A stretch of 64,000 bases of DNA from Desertivirga xinjiangensis (GCF_024436435.1 NZ_JAFMZP010000006.1:124001-188000), one strand, 5' to 3'; positions 34,619-44,931 are shown, numbered from the stretch's first letter. Notes: generated from the letters alone by a model not told the origin. Made by a program: numbers and translations.

Positions 34619-36447
34619 TTGTCAGCTTCCTTTAAATGATCCCACCAGAATTTTTTCAACCAGATACTGGTGATGATCAGCACGCCACACCAAACCACCA
34701 TCTGGGTATTTTCACGTATCATAAAATAGATCGGAATAACCACCTGAGCCATCTGCCAGACAATACCAGCGGCTATATTAGCCATGTCACGGTTGAAATC
34801 TTTATTAGGGACGAAAGATGGATCTTCGGCCATCACCTCTCTCTTGATTGGCCCCCAGAATCCCCATGGACGGGTTTTACGATAAAAATCTTTCACTGCC
34901 TCGCGGTTAGGAAGAGGCTCCATATAAGTTCCGATAATACAGCCGATCGCCGAGATAACAAGGATCACTGGAAAAACATAGATGTCCACGATATCCGGAA
35001 AAACAAATAATTTGACAGTAGAAGCAACCAGACCGAACAACATTCCCCAGAAGTAGCCGAGACCGGAAAAGCGCCACCACACCCATTTTAAAAGGTTGGC
35101 AGCCACATACCCCCCATACAAAGCGGAAGTGAGCCAAAGCGTAAGTTTCGTTAAAGATGAAGCATTAAATCCAAAAATGATACCCACTACAACCAACAAT
35201 ACAGAAGAGAGAATGCTGAGTCTTATATATCTCTCATTTGAAGCGTTCGGATTGATATACTTCTTATAAATATCGTTGACTATATAGGCTGGTGCCGCAT
35301 TTATGAAAGCTGAAAAGGTACCCATAAATGCCGAGAGGAAACCCGCCAGGATAAGTCCTTTTAAACCGCTGGGTACAAATTGGTTGATAGATAAAGGAAG
35401 CACCTTTTCAAAATCGATATTGCTGCCCATCTTTCCCATTTCCGGCCCAAGATATACCAGTCCCAGAACAGCAAAGGATGCGATCATAAGATACCTGGGA
35501 ATATACATTACAAAGATGGTACTGATACTCATCTTTGCAGCTTCGGATGGAGTACGGGCTGATAAGATACGCTGCATATCGTAACTTGGAACAGGTCCTG
35601 CAATAGAGGCGAAGATCCCCTTGAAGAGCATCATCATAAACAGCAATCCGAAGAGCCCAAAGCCATCAGCTTCAATCTTTCCGTTCACATTTGGAAGTGC
35701 AGTCTTACTCCAGTCGAGGTCAAGGTTCCAGCCGAAGAACAGATCCCCCCATCCTGCCGGTACTGCCGCCTGGATCTGCTCAGCAGTTACAGACGTGTAA
35801 GCAATATATCCGATGGCAAAACAGGAAGCAGTCATAATCACAAATTGCAGCACTTCTGTAGCCACAACGCTATACATCCCTCCTTTAACCGTATAAATAG
35901 TAGTCAGTAAGCAGATCAGCAGGGCATAACTTCTTTCAGACGTCAGGTGATATGAGCCTATATTCATTGAAAGATCCCATGGCAGGATCGCTGTACAATA
36001 TTTCCCGATCCCCTCAAAAAAATATGCGATAAAACCAATGACACTGATCACAGCAAAAGTTACAATAATGATATGGGAGAGCTTCGCGCCCTTGCCATCT
36101 CCAAAGCGGAAAGTTATCCATTGCGCACCCGTCATTACGCCCGAACGTCGCATCCAAATCGCCAGGTAAACGAAAATGAACACCTGGTTCCATACAGGCC
36201 AGAGCCATGGAATCCAGGCACTTTTCAGGCCATAAATAAAAAGGATACTTACCGTCCACATGGTTCCCGAAGTATCAAACATACCTGAGGCGTTACTTAA
36301 GCCTAGGTAATACCATTTCATGGTATTGCCACCGAGGAAGTACGAGTTAAGATCCTTGGAAGCTTTCCTGGAGATATAAAATCCCAGCAAAAGAATTCCA
36401 AAAATGTAAGCAAGAATAATTGTGATATCGAGTATACTTAAGCTCAT
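34615..36447 (-). CDS. Sodium:solute symporter (SSS/SLC5 family), long form
   Basis: 610 residues with about 14 hydrophobic segments, starting LDITIILAYIFGILLLGFYISRK. Contains the SSS features YTVKGGMYSVVATEVLQF and MSISTIFVMYIPRYLM. Longer than the 521-residue symporter at 10.2 kb, with an extra C-terminal cytoplasmic segment and helices. It would import the monosaccharide released in the periplasm. Overlaps the SGNH-2 gene by 4 bases. The leader shows ACACACCAT shortly before the start, also seen before the upstream oxidoreductase. Confidence 0.92.
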   Translation of the reverse strand: MSLSILDITIILAYIFGILLLGFYISRKASKDLNSYFLGGNTMKWYYLGLSNASGMFDTSGTMWTVSILFIYGLKSAWIPWLWPVWNQVFIFVYLAIWMRRSGVMTGAQWITFRFGDGKGAKLSHIIIVTFAVISVIGFIAYFFEGIGKYCTAILPWDLSMNIGSYHLTSERSYALLICLLTTIYTVKGGMYSVVATEVLQFVIMTASCFAIGYIAYTSVTAEQIQAAVPAGWGDLFFGWNLDLDWSKTALPNVNGKIEADGFGLFGLLFMMMLFKGIFASIAGPVPSYDMQRILSARTPSEAAKMSISTIFVMYIPRYLMIASFAVLGLVYLGPEMGKMGSNIDFEKVLPLSINQFVPSGLKGLILAGFLSAFMGTFSAFINAAPAYIVNDIYKKYINPNASNERYIRLSILSSVLLVVVGIIFGFNASSLTKLTLWLTSALYGGYVAANLLKWVWWRFSGLGYFWGMLFGLVASTVKLFVFPDIVDIYVFPVILVISAIGCIIGTYMEPLPNREAVKDFYRKTRPWGFWGPIKREVMAEDPSFVPNKDFNRDMANIAAGIVWQMAQVVIPIYFMIRENTQMVVWCGVLIITSIWLKKFWWDHLKEADK

Positions 36448-36566
36448 CTATTTAATGGTGTGTGTTGTGCTGACTAGTTAGGTTCGCCAGAAGATATTTC
36501 TGCGCGTGAAAATTCCCTCAATACTTCCTAACTAACCGATCTTTTCATATTTATAGTTTTACAGAT
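36448..36566. promoter_or_regulatory. Intercistronic gap with long-loop inverted repeat
   Basis: TAGTTAGG (36475-36482) and CCTAACTA (36527-36534) are perfect 8-bp arms separated by 44 bases, lying between the oxidoreductase stop and the symporter start. It may be an mRNA structure or a regulatory site. Confidence 0.4.
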
Positions 36567-38393
36567 CTACTTACTAATAAGACTTCCTGTAAAATCGATT
36601 TCCTGTTTAAAGGGGTTCAGGTATTTATCAATTAGCACCGCAGCATTCCTCCTGTTAAGCTTCCCCGTCAAAAAGCCTTTTTCTTCCTGCAGAACCCGGG
36701 CCTCTGTTATGCTCTTATCTATCAGTAAAAAGGTTTCTGTCAAAAACTTTAATGTAAGAGGTTCTCCTGATGCCTGCACTGTATTCAATTGCGGATAATA
36801 CGTTTTTAGACCACTTACAAATTCATATTCACTTATTTCCCTTTCAGGATAAAACCATGTTTGATTAGCCCATTTAAATGGAAGACCAGTTCCTTTCAAG
36901 ATTCCTGTAGAACCAATCCTTTGGATAGCCTGAAAATCCGTATCTGCAGGTTTGATATCAATAAATGGCATCAGGTAAGCTTTTGCATCCAGCAATGCCT
37001 GCTGCACCTCCCTAATGTTCACCTGAGCAGGTTGAATGTTTCTTTTTATTGCAATAGCTGCCAGAGTTCCTGCTGCCTGACCTATGGTGATCACCACAGG
37101 TTGTAAGCGGGAAGCACCATTTACAATATTGCTAACACTGATACTTTTTTCAGCTACTATCAAACCCTCCTGACTTGCCGGAACCAATGCTCCTAAAGGA
37201 ATATTATACGACGGCACTTTAATTTTTACAAAATCTATTTGCGGAGCAGAAGGATTTTTCAAATGGTGATGATCAATAGTATAATCTCCTACAGCTATAC
37301 CGGTACGATATAAAGCCTCCTTCTGACTGTACGGCATTGAAACATGATTCAGGGTTAAAGTAACCTTCCCCTTCATCCGGCGGCTTTCGCGGTGATAAGG
37401 TATCATCGGAAGTTTATCCGCCGTAGGAAACTCATCATCAGCCAGGCCCAAATTCTTGTAACCAAGTTCTGTTTGAAGATAGTAGACAAATCTAAGTGTG
37501 TGTAACTTTGCTTCTTCTAACACCTCTTTCCGTTCAGCGGGAGTCTTACTAATAATGTTCAAGTAGATATCATTGCCAAATTTTGGCCAGTTTATCATAT
37601 ACTTGTTATTTGGCAGTCGCCCATACTGCATCATCTTATAGCAGTTATTATTGGCATTATCAAAAGCCGCCGGATCAGAAACGTCGCAGCTTCCTGCAAA
37701 TTCAGCCGCTCTATAGCCTGCGGGTTCGGGAATAGTCTTGTCCACGCCTTTACCATAATCTTTCAGGATAGCTACATAAGTCATGTCCTGGATGATATCA
37801 TTGGCCTTTTCAGGCGCATACTCCTCTCCTGTTTCGAAGCGGCTATCCATTCCAACTCTGTACTCCACTCCTATGGAAGCCATCAGATCGCCCAATTCCG
37901 TGGCATCCAATAACAGCTTGGATTGCACCAGCTTTTTCTTACCGTTTGAGACCAGTGTAACATTCCACTTGCCATCTTTCCTTTTCACCTCCTTCCACGT
38001 TGTTTTGTACCAAACGGAAAGATCCTTTTCTCTCGCTAACTCTTTCAAAATCCGGTTACCCACAGAAGGTTCAAACAGGGTATTGCTCACCCATCCGGTT
38101 TCAACGGCCGCCGGTCCGCCATAGTAATTATACAATTTCTCACGAAACTCTCCCCATAGGCCAGAGGGCATGTTATGATTTCCATCAATTGCAGATACGC
38201 CAGCTGCTGTCAGCATCCCTCCTAACCAGTCCGTCTCCTCTGCAATTATTGTTTTTACCCCCATCCTGGCCGCCTGAATTCCGGCCGTAGTACCGCTGGC
38301 TCCTCCACCAATGATTAACAGGTCGGTCTTAATTACCTGTGCCGATAACTGGACTGAGAAAAAAATAAATAAGCCGCAAAACAATCTGATCAT
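36567..38393 (-). CDS. Secreted FAD-dependent oxidoreductase (FAD_oxidored type)
   Basis: 608 residues with a signal peptide (to LSAQ). The dinucleotide-binding motif follows at once: DLLIIGGGASGTTAGIQAARMG, then EETDWLGGML, typical of the PF12831 family found in polysaccharide loci. C-terminal part contains GASRLQPVVITIGQAAGTLAAIA, the FAD-binding C-motif. Periplasmic or surface location with a bound FAD implies export as an apo- or folded protein by Sec, which is unusual for flavoproteins. The substrate is unknown; oxidation of a sugar or of a glycan terminus is inferred from context. First gene of the operon ending at the 30.95 kb terminator; a hairpin sits in its leader. Confidence 0.85.
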   Translation of the reverse strand: MIRLFCGLFIFFSVQLSAQVIKTDLLIIGGGASGTTAGIQAARMGVKTIIAEETDWLGGMLTAAGVSAIDGNHNMPSGLWGEFREKLYNYYGGPAAVETGWVSNTLFEPSVGNRILKELAREKDLSVWYKTTWKEVKRKDGKWNVTLVSNGKKKLVQSKLLLDATELGDLMASIGVEYRVGMDSRFETGEEYAPEKANDIIQDMTYVAILKDYGKGVDKTIPEPAGYRAAEFAGSCDVSDPAAFDNANNNCYKMMQYGRLPNNKYMINWPKFGNDIYLNIISKTPAERKEVLEEAKLHTLRFVYYLQTELGYKNLGLADDEFPTADKLPMIPYHRESRRMKGKVTLTLNHVSMPYSQKEALYRTGIAVGDYTIDHHHLKNPSAPQIDFVKIKVPSYNIPLGALVPASQEGLIVAEKSISVSNIVNGASRLQPVVITIGQAAGTLAAIAIKRNIQPAQVNIREVQQALLDAKAYLMPFIDIKPADTDFQAIQRIGSTGILKGTGLPFKWANQTWFYPEREISEYEFVSGLKTYYPQLNTVQASGEPLTLKFLTETFLLIDKSITEARVLQEEKGFLTGKLNRRNAAVLIDKYLNPFKQEIDFTGSLISK

Positions 38394-38408
38394 AAAACTG
38401 ATGGTGTG

Positions 38409-38431
38409 TAGGTCCGAATTTCTCGGACCTA
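38409..38431. promoter_or_regulatory. Perfect hairpin in the leader of the oxidoreductase gene
   Basis: TAGGTCCGA, 5-base loop, TCGGACCTA: a perfect 9-bp stem, 16 bases upstream of the start codon and 55 bases after the DUF5017 stop. No T-run follows on the minus strand, so it is more likely an mRNA processing or stability element, or an operator, than a terminator. Confidence 0.5.
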
Positions 38432-38485
38432 AATAACGATATTTATCTCAATTGATCAATATCTTTTTTAATTTTTTTAAAAAGT

Positions 38486-39394
38486 CTACTTGACCGTGAC
38501 CTGCACTTCTTTTACACTTTTCCTTTGATTAGTATCTTCGGCATTTGTCGCCACAAATGTGACTGTGTAAACCCCTGGGGCGCTAAAAGCATATTTAAAC
38601 GTTTTTCTCATCGGCTCTAAAAACGCTTTAATACCAGTGCCTAAATCGGGAGTAACTGTGGTAGGGAACAATGCCTTAGTAACAACCCAATCTTCAGACT
38701 TTATCACACTGCTGGCCGGAACGAAAAATAGCGATGGCGCAGCAGCTTGAATCGTCCATTTATTCGCCGGGTTGGCAAAATCCAACCCTATCCATCCAGC
38801 CGTAGTTATTGTAGCTCCGTTTAGTACAGTATTATCTTCCAATGTATTCGTTAGATTAAAAGAATATACTCTCCATGTCCTCTGGGACGTTGGACTAACT
38901 GGTTGTCCCAGGTATTTGTAAGCGAAATACAAAGGTTTTCCCGAAACTATGAGGTCTGAAATGTCAACTTTCCCAGAGGAAGTACGCACGCCATTTGCAC
39001 CTGCTGCTGATGTAGATAGAGTAAACCGTTTAGTTATGTCAGACCATTTAGCAGCCCTTACGTTTGTAGTATCATAAACATTATTAAAGTCGGTCGATAC
39101 TAAAACGCTCAAATTGTCAGGCTGAGATCCAAATAATACCTGTGTTTCCATCTCTAATTCAAGCTTACCACTTGCTTCAGTTCTATTTTTAAACTGATAT
39201 TCTTTTCCTTTCTCTCCGGAATAAAATGTGATAATATCTGCATGCCCCGACAACGTAAAAGAGACAGAGTCACCAACCTTATACTCCTGCTTCTCTGTTT
39301 TTACATCGAAAGAAGGGGCTTCTACTTCATTACTGCATGAAAACAGCAGAGTTGAAGATATCATCAGACCTAATAAATACTTTATCCTATACAT
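38486..39394 (-). CDS. DUF5017-type surface lipoprotein
   Basis: 302 residues with lipobox LFSC. The mature protein has beta-rich repeats (TEKQEYKVGDSVSFTLSG, FYSGEKGKEYQFKNR) and ends with a PKD-like segment APGVYTVTFVATNAED. This arrangement is what I recall for DUF5017, lipoproteins encoded after SusC/SusD that occupy the SusE/F position. Probable role: cell-surface glycan binding. It is 27 bases after the SusD stop. Confidence 0.8.
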   Translation of the reverse strand: MYRIKYLLGLMISSTLLFSCSNEVEAPSFDVKTEKQEYKVGDSVSFTLSGHADIITFYSGEKGKEYQFKNRTEASGKLELEMETQVLFGSQPDNLSVLVSTDFNNVYDTTNVRAAKWSDITKRFTLSTSAAGANGVRTSSGKVDISDLIVSGKPLYFAYKYLGQPVSPTSQRTWRVYSFNLTNTLEDNTVLNGATITTAGWIGLDFANPANKWTIQAAAPSLFFVPASSVIKSEDWVVTKALFPTTVTPDLGTGIKAFLEPMRKTFKYAFSAPGVYTVTFVATNAEDTNQRKSVKEVQVTVK

Positions 39395-39421
39395 AAATAT
39401 GCAATTAAGTTGTTCCTAATT

Positions 39422-41227
39422 TTACCAGCCGCGGTTTGGTATAATATCCCGGTTTGAATTCAATTCAGCTGCGGGGATCGCAAACAGGGTGTCCTTTTCT
39501 GTAACATTTTGGCCAGACCTTGCTGCATATGTCCATGCAGGCAATGCTGTGGTCGCAATTTCATTCGCAATTGATTTCATTGTTAAATAAAATTCGCCCC
39601 AGCGGATCAGATCAAATCTTCGCAAGCCCTCATATCCTAACTCAAGACCCCGTTCCTTTCTAACTGCTCTTCTGAAATCCTCTTTTGTGGCTATATCAGC
39701 AGCCGTGAGGTCGGCGTCGTTTGTGTTTTTGTCCGTCATAACGGCCGTAGCGGTGGCTGCTACACCTGTAGCGGACAAACCTCCACTAAATGATACCGAA
39801 GGTGCAGAAGTATAGCCGCTACCCATTTCACTCATATATACCGCGGTCACCTTACCTCCGGCAACCACTGCGGTGCCTATAGCTCCTGATCCGCCCCCGC
39901 CGGTGAATGTCACAGTCGGAACTGAGACATAACCACTACCACCATCGACAATTTTCACATCCCGTACCAGCTCCTGGCCGAGGTTCTTTCCATAAGCACG
40001 GCGTCTTACTTCATTAACTGCATCAATGGCTGTTTGAGGCGGAACAAGAGTACTCATTTCATTCTCAGCCTCTGCCAGCATAAGCAGCACGTCAGAATAA
40101 CGAAGTATTGGAAAATTGATTTGAGTTGTTCCATTAAATCTTGGCAAAGGCTCAAACTCCCTGCGCCATTTTGCATCATAACGATTATATATTTGAGCAG
40201 GAGTATATGCGTTTTTAGCCCCTGTAGTGCCATAGGAAAAAGGACTTATCGTCCAGTCTCTGCGCAGATCTTTGGAGTCAAACAATTTATAGTATTTTTC
40301 TGTGGTGTGTTTAGCACCATAACTATATCCAATTGTTGCATTGGCACCGATTCCGTTTATCGATCCCAAAGACCCCTCTTCATCCTGTGTTCCATTCCTG
40401 AGACCGAACTCCACTTCCCAGATAACTTCTTTAGTGTCATACTTATTTGACGACATATTAATAAACACTTGCCTGTAATCCGGATTAAGAGAATGCCCAG
40501 CCGTTTTTACCATTTCCGCCCATTTCTTAACCTCAGCATATCTCGACACATCCCTTAATGGAGCCCCTGCCATTTTCAAATTCACTCTTGCCAAGATTCC
40601 CCAAACCACGGATTTCGTTACACGGCTTCCATAAGAATAATTAGCTATTGGATATACCATCTCTGCAGCCTTTTCCATATCGCGAACTATCTGTTCATAG
40701 GTAGTTTTGTAAGGAGTATTCGGGAAATTCACTTCCGATGTTGATGCTGTCGCAGTTAAACGCAGCGGAACATTTCCCCAGTTCGACACGAGAAGAAAAT
40801 AATAATAGGCGCGAAGAAACAAAGCTTCTCCCTCGGCAGCCTTTTTCTTATTTGCATCCATATTCGCATTTCCAATATTCTCGAGCAGCATATTGGCCCG
40901 GTTGATTCCATTGTATAGAGCAGTCCAGGTGTCTGTCAGCTTAGTATCCGAAGGGTTATAGTTATATAATGCAATATCCTGGGTCCAGGTAGATAGGGCA
41001 ACAAAACTGTCATCTGCCACATCCATCTCGAAGTACAAGTTCCTGCCGTAAGTGGCCGACTTACCAAGGACATCATATACACCGGAAAGAGCTGCATTTA
41101 CATCCGCTTCATTCTTAAAGAAATTCTTAGGTGACAAGGAATCTGTTGGCACAACATCGAGAAACTTGTTACACGATGTGGATACTACGAGAAATGCAAT
41201 TAGTATAGTGTTAAAAATACGTTTCAT
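39422..41227 (-). CDS. SusD/RagB-family lipoprotein with inserted glycine-rich repeat
   Basis: 601 residues; signal peptide with Cys19 in STSC, and SusD helices (WTALYNGINRANMLLENI, GEALFLRAYYYFLLV, ILRYSDVLLMLAEAENE). Residues about 424-497 interrupt the fold just after EVRRRAYG with two copies of a motif of the form GSGYxSxPxVxFxGG followed by Ala/Val-rich strands. The normal C-terminal SusD sequence (DFRRAVRKERGLELGYEGLRRFDLIRWG) resumes afterwards. This makes the protein longer than usual. Partner of the SusC at 41239-44430; PUL 2. Confidence 0.93.
   Translation of the reverse strand: MKRIFNTILIAFLVVSTSCNKFLDVVPTDSLSPKNFFKNEADVNAALSGVYDVLGKSATYGRNLYFEMDVADDSFVALSTWTQDIALYNYNPSDTKLTDTWTALYNGINRANMLLENIGNANMDANKKKAAEGEALFLRAYYYFLLVSNWGNVPLRLTATASTSEVNFPNTPYKTTYEQIVRDMEKAAEMVYPIANYSYGSRVTKSVVWGILARVNLKMAGAPLRDVSRYAEVKKWAEMVKTAGHSLNPDYRQVFINMSSNKYDTKEVIWEVEFGLRNGTQDEEGSLGSINGIGANATIGYSYGAKHTTEKYYKLFDSKDLRRDWTISPFSYGTTGAKNAYTPAQIYNRYDAKWRREFEPLPRFNGTTQINFPILRYSDVLLMLAEAENEMSTLVPPQTAIDAVNEVRRRAYGKNLGQELVRDVKIVDGGSGYVSVPTVTFTGGGGSGAIGTAVVAGGKVTAVYMSEMGSGYTSAPSVSFSGGLSATGVAATATAVMTDKNTNDADLTAADIATKEDFRRAVRKERGLELGYEGLRRFDLIRWGEFYLTMKSIANEIATTALPAWTYAARSGQNVTEKDTLFAIPAAELNSNRDIIPNRGW
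39737..39958 (-). repeat. In-frame two-unit repeat inserted in SusD
   Basis: Encodes residues about 424-497 of the SusD: VDGGSGYVSVPTVTFTGG and GSGYTSAPSVSFSGG units about 40 residues apart. The same repeat style occurs in phage-tail and adhesin-like proteins, from general recall. Confidence 0.75.
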
Positions 41228-41238
41228 AAATTTTGAAT

Positions 41239-44200
41239 TTAGAAGCTAGTGTTTAAACCAAATGTGATTGTACGAGCTCTTGGATAAGCTGAATAATCAA
41301 AACCGGGTGTCAGGGCACTGTTTCGCACAGAAACTTCAGGATCATAACCGGAGTAGTTTGTCCAGGTATAAAGATTCTGTGCCGACACGAATACTCTGAA
41401 AGTATTTATTTTAACCCGCTTTAATAGGTTTGCCGGTAAGGTATAGCCCAGTGATACGGTTTTCAGCCTTAAAAATGAACCGTCCTCAATTATTCTGGTT
41501 GAATAGGACTTTAACGAAGAGCCTCTTATAGATCCAGCTCCCGGAATATCCGAATCCTGATTCTCAGGCGACCATCTGTTAACATATGTGGCATACTGAT
41601 TATACCCATACTTATATGCAGATTCGAACAGGATACGGTTGGCATTGATTATATCATTTCCATACGACCATTGAAAAAAGACACCTAGATCGAAATTTTT
41701 AAATCTCAAATTATTTGAGAGCCCCCCAACATGCACTGGATTTGGATCGCCTATTACAACCTTGTCACTTTCATTAATGATCAGGTCTCCGTTCATGTCC
41801 CTGTACTTAGCATCCCCCGGTTTTACGCTAGATGCCGATCCTGAGCCACCATTCGCGGTGACATCGCCTTTCAGAGTATAGGTATTACCAACCTGTACGA
41901 AATCTTCATATTTATAAACTCCATCATACACCAGGCCATAAAATTGCGCGATAGGCTCACCGATTCTGGCTACATATCCTGTGATATTTTTCCAGTCGTC
42001 TCCCCATGATTGAACAGATGGCAGATACGTCTGATTTTCCGCTAGCTCAAGTATTTCATTTCTGTTGAAGGCGATATTAAAATTTGAGGTCCAGTTGAAG
42101 TTTTTAGACTTAAGAGGTGTTACAGAAGCACTTATTTCAAGTCCCTCATTTCTCACCTTGCCAATATTTTTCATCCCCCTGTTGTATCCGGTGCTAGGGG
42201 ATAAAGTAGCATTTAGCAATAAATCCCTTGTATTCTTGCGATAGAGATCAACTCCCAGGGTAAGACGGTCTTTAAAAAAGCCGAGATCTAGTCCGAGGTT
42301 TGTCTGTCCAGTTACTTCCCACTTAAGATCCTTATTACCCAGACTTGTATAAACAACACCTTTCGAATCTGCATTGTTAAACATATATCCCGGCGAATTA
42401 TTGATCGGATATGAGACATCCGTGTTGATGGAGAACAAAGCCGGATAGGCGGCAAAGTCGCTAAATCTATTATTTCCGGTTACTCCCCATGAAAGTCTCA
42501 ACTTAGCATTAGAAACATAAGTCAGGTTTTTCATGAATGTTTCGTTATTTATTTGCCAACCGAAAGCTGCTGAAGGAAAGTACCCCCATTTATTATTACC
42601 TATAAATCTGGATGAACCATCTGCACGCATTGAAGCGGTAAATAGATATCTGTCAGATAATTTGTAATTTGCACGCCCTATGAACGAAGCTGCTGACCAT
42701 TCACCGGTTAAAGAAGTTATAGCAAGAGGAGTTCCTTCATCCAAACCACTGATACCTAAGCTCTCACTGGGTAAAAGTACGGATGTTGCACCGAAAGCGG
42801 AGCTTTTGCCTCCTTCAAGAGTAAATCCGCCCATCACATCAAAATAATGTCTGGCATTTAAGCGTTTCGAATACGTTAATGTGTTCGCATTTTGCCAGCC
42901 GCTCGAGGTATAGATCGTCTTACTTCCATTGACCAGGTAATTTCCAGCGATACCACTTCGGGACATCGAGCCATTAAAGAGCTCAAATTCACGATTTCCG
43001 CGGTTTATACCGGCAAGAACTTTTAATTTTAGTTCTTTAGAAAAACTATACTCTGCGAAGCCATTGGCATTCAGATTATTTGAAAAATGCTCTCTTAATT
43101 CGTTTTTGCTGGTTAATACCGGGTTAAAAGTAAAGTTCGAAGCTTGTTCAACCTCCGGGTCGTTTGCCAGGTCAAGAAGATTCACCTCAGGAGAAACGGC
43201 AAGCGGGCGAAAAGCCCAAACGTTAAACATCAAATTTATTTCATTACTAAAATTTCCCGTTGAGGTAGGGCTTCCATAAGTCTTAATATAAGCATAATTA
43301 GCATTAAGTCCAACTTTCAGACGATCAGAAACCTGCTGATCTAGAGAAAGTCTTCCCTGGGTACGAGCAAAGCCTGAATTCATAATTATACCATTTTGAT
43401 TGGTATGAGATAAAGAAGCACTGTATTTTGTCTTGTCCGATCCACCGGCAAGAGACAAATAATGATCGGTCATAAGCGCCTTCCTGGTCACCTGATCTTC
43501 CCAATTTATTCCCTTAACATTGCGATAGTCCTCCAATGTTCTGCCATCTTTGAAATATAATTCTTTCGTTTTTACAGGATCGATCTCATTCTGCAAGTTC
43601 ACAAACTCATAAGGGCTTAAAACGGCAAGCCGCTTATTATTTTCTTGCGAACCCAGATAGCCATTATATGTAATGAGCGATTTCCCGGCTTTACCCCGCT
43701 TCGTGGTTACCATTATCACTCCATTCGCCCCCCTCGCTCCATAGATAGCCGTCGCGGATGCATCTTTTAAGACATCGATCGACTCAATATCATTTGGATT
43801 AATTGTGTTCAGTGGATTCACGGCACCATTATTTGCATCTTCAAATGGAAAACCGTCGATAACAAACAACGGATAGTTAGTTTGGGTGATTGAATTATTA
43901 CCCCTGATCGTGATGTTAATGGTTGATCCCGGCTGACCTTCAGCTGATGTCACCTGCACACCTGCAACCCGGCCGGCCAGAGCCTCATCAAACGATTTCA
44001 CTGGGGCACCTTTAAGATCAGCTATGTCAACACTCCCAATAGCCCCGGTAATATCCTTTCGAAGCACCGTCCCATAACCGATGACCACCACTTCGTTTAA
44101 TTTAGAAGAACTTACAGTTAAGACAACGTTTAGGGTCCTCTTTCCAGCGATTGAAACTTCCTTATTTTCGAAACCTAAGTAGGAGAAAAGCAAGGTTTCA

Positions 44201-44430
44201 TCAAATGATTCTACCGGAATTTTAAACTTCCCGCCAGCATCAGTGCTAATACCATTCGTTCCTCCCTTCACTTTAACAGTTACGCCTATTAAGGGGCTTC
44301 CATCCTGATCTTTGACAATACCCGAAACAGAGTTACTCTGTCCCCTAACTTCTGCATACTGACAAAAAATAAGTATCATAGTCATAATGACACTTGCTAA
44401 CCTTCGTCTTTGAGTAATTAATTGCTGCAT
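41239..44430 (-). CDS. SusC/RagA-family TonB-linked outer-membrane protein
   Basis: 1,063 residues. Signal peptide (to AEVRGQ), carboxypeptidase-regulatory-like domain (about 33-110, VSGIVKDQDGSPLIGV), KLNEVVVIGYGTV pre-plug segment, plug with NITIRGNNSI and PLFVIDGFPF, LKDASATAIYGARGANGV, then barrel ending LNTSF. Imports glycans with the SusD 11 bases downstream. Divergent from the ROK regulator, with a 501-base gap between them. Confidence 0.95.
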   Translation of the reverse strand: MQQLITQRRRLASVIMTMILIFCQYAEVRGQSNSVSGIVKDQDGSPLIGVTVKVKGGTNGISTDAGGKFKIPVESFDETLLFSYLGFENKEVSIAGKRTLNVVLTVSSSKLNEVVVIGYGTVLRKDITGAIGSVDIADLKGAPVKSFDEALAGRVAGVQVTSAEGQPGSTINITIRGNNSITQTNYPLFVIDGFPFEDANNGAVNPLNTINPNDIESIDVLKDASATAIYGARGANGVIMVTTKRGKAGKSLITYNGYLGSQENNKRLAVLSPYEFVNLQNEIDPVKTKELYFKDGRTLEDYRNVKGINWEDQVTRKALMTDHYLSLAGGSDKTKYSASLSHTNQNGIIMNSGFARTQGRLSLDQQVSDRLKVGLNANYAYIKTYGSPTSTGNFSNEINLMFNVWAFRPLAVSPEVNLLDLANDPEVEQASNFTFNPVLTSKNELREHFSNNLNANGFAEYSFSKELKLKVLAGINRGNREFELFNGSMSRSGIAGNYLVNGSKTIYTSSGWQNANTLTYSKRLNARHYFDVMGGFTLEGGKSSAFGATSVLLPSESLGISGLDEGTPLAITSLTGEWSAASFIGRANYKLSDRYLFTASMRADGSSRFIGNNKWGYFPSAAFGWQINNETFMKNLTYVSNAKLRLSWGVTGNNRFSDFAAYPALFSINTDVSYPINNSPGYMFNNADSKGVVYTSLGNKDLKWEVTGQTNLGLDLGFFKDRLTLGVDLYRKNTRDLLLNATLSPSTGYNRGMKNIGKVRNEGLEISASVTPLKSKNFNWTSNFNIAFNRNEILELAENQTYLPSVQSWGDDWKNITGYVARIGEPIAQFYGLVYDGVYKYEDFVQVGNTYTLKGDVTANGGSGSASSVKPGDAKYRDMNGDLIINESDKVVIGDPNPVHVGGLSNNLRFKNFDLGVFFQWSYGNDIINANRILFESAYKYGYNQYATYVNRWSPENQDSDIPGAGSIRGSSLKSYSTRIIEDGSFLRLKTVSLGYTLPANLLKRVKINTFRVFVSAQNLYTWTNYSGYDPEVSVRNSALTPGFDYSAYPRARTITFGLNTSF

Positions 44431-44496
44431 AGCATACGATTAAGATTAATAATTTAAGAAAACCACCCATCAGGCTTTAAACATCCAGATATAAGA

Positions 44497-44504
44497 CAAA
44501 TATA
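44497..44504 (-). promoter_or_regulatory. Possible -7 promoter element of the PUL 2 SusC operon
   Basis: Minus-strand TATATTTG matches TAnnTTTG 67 bases before the SusC start; the -33 position 20 bases upstream reads TTT rather than TTG. The rest of the 44431-44931 gap is AT-rich with A/T runs and no gene; ROK binding sites would be expected here but none is defined by eye. Confidence 0.4.
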
Positions 44505-44931
44505 AATAAAAAAACTACCTTTTTAAAAAAAATTAAAAAGAAAAACTTAATATCTTAATAATATTTTCAACATTTTCACCAGTAAATAGCAATATAGACC
44601 TCGATTCCTAAAAAAAACGTCTATTTTTTTGAAAAACGAGCAAAACTTGCCACGCCAGAAACGCACTTTTATGGAGACACCATAGTCCGACTAGCTAAAT
44701 AAATACCAATAAATCCCCCAATGGCGATTATTATAATCTCAGATCTTAGTCGTACTTGATAATTTTGAAATGGTCTATAGTTTGTACGGCGCAATATAAA
44801 ATCATTTTTAGTTAATGACAAGCAACTTTTATATTTTTTTTAATAAGTATTAATATTAGATCTGCCGCTGTTAATTATTTAGAGGATAATTCTTACTATT
44901 GTAATGCTATATAATCAGAACTTATCTTGCA

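Noticed and set aside
31014-38393. Sialic-acid catabolic operon
   Set aside because: AGE, SGNH and symporter fit partly, but no sialidase or clear N-acetylneuraminate lyase is in the operon; the aldolase at 9.2 kb is far away and has an altered substrate loop.
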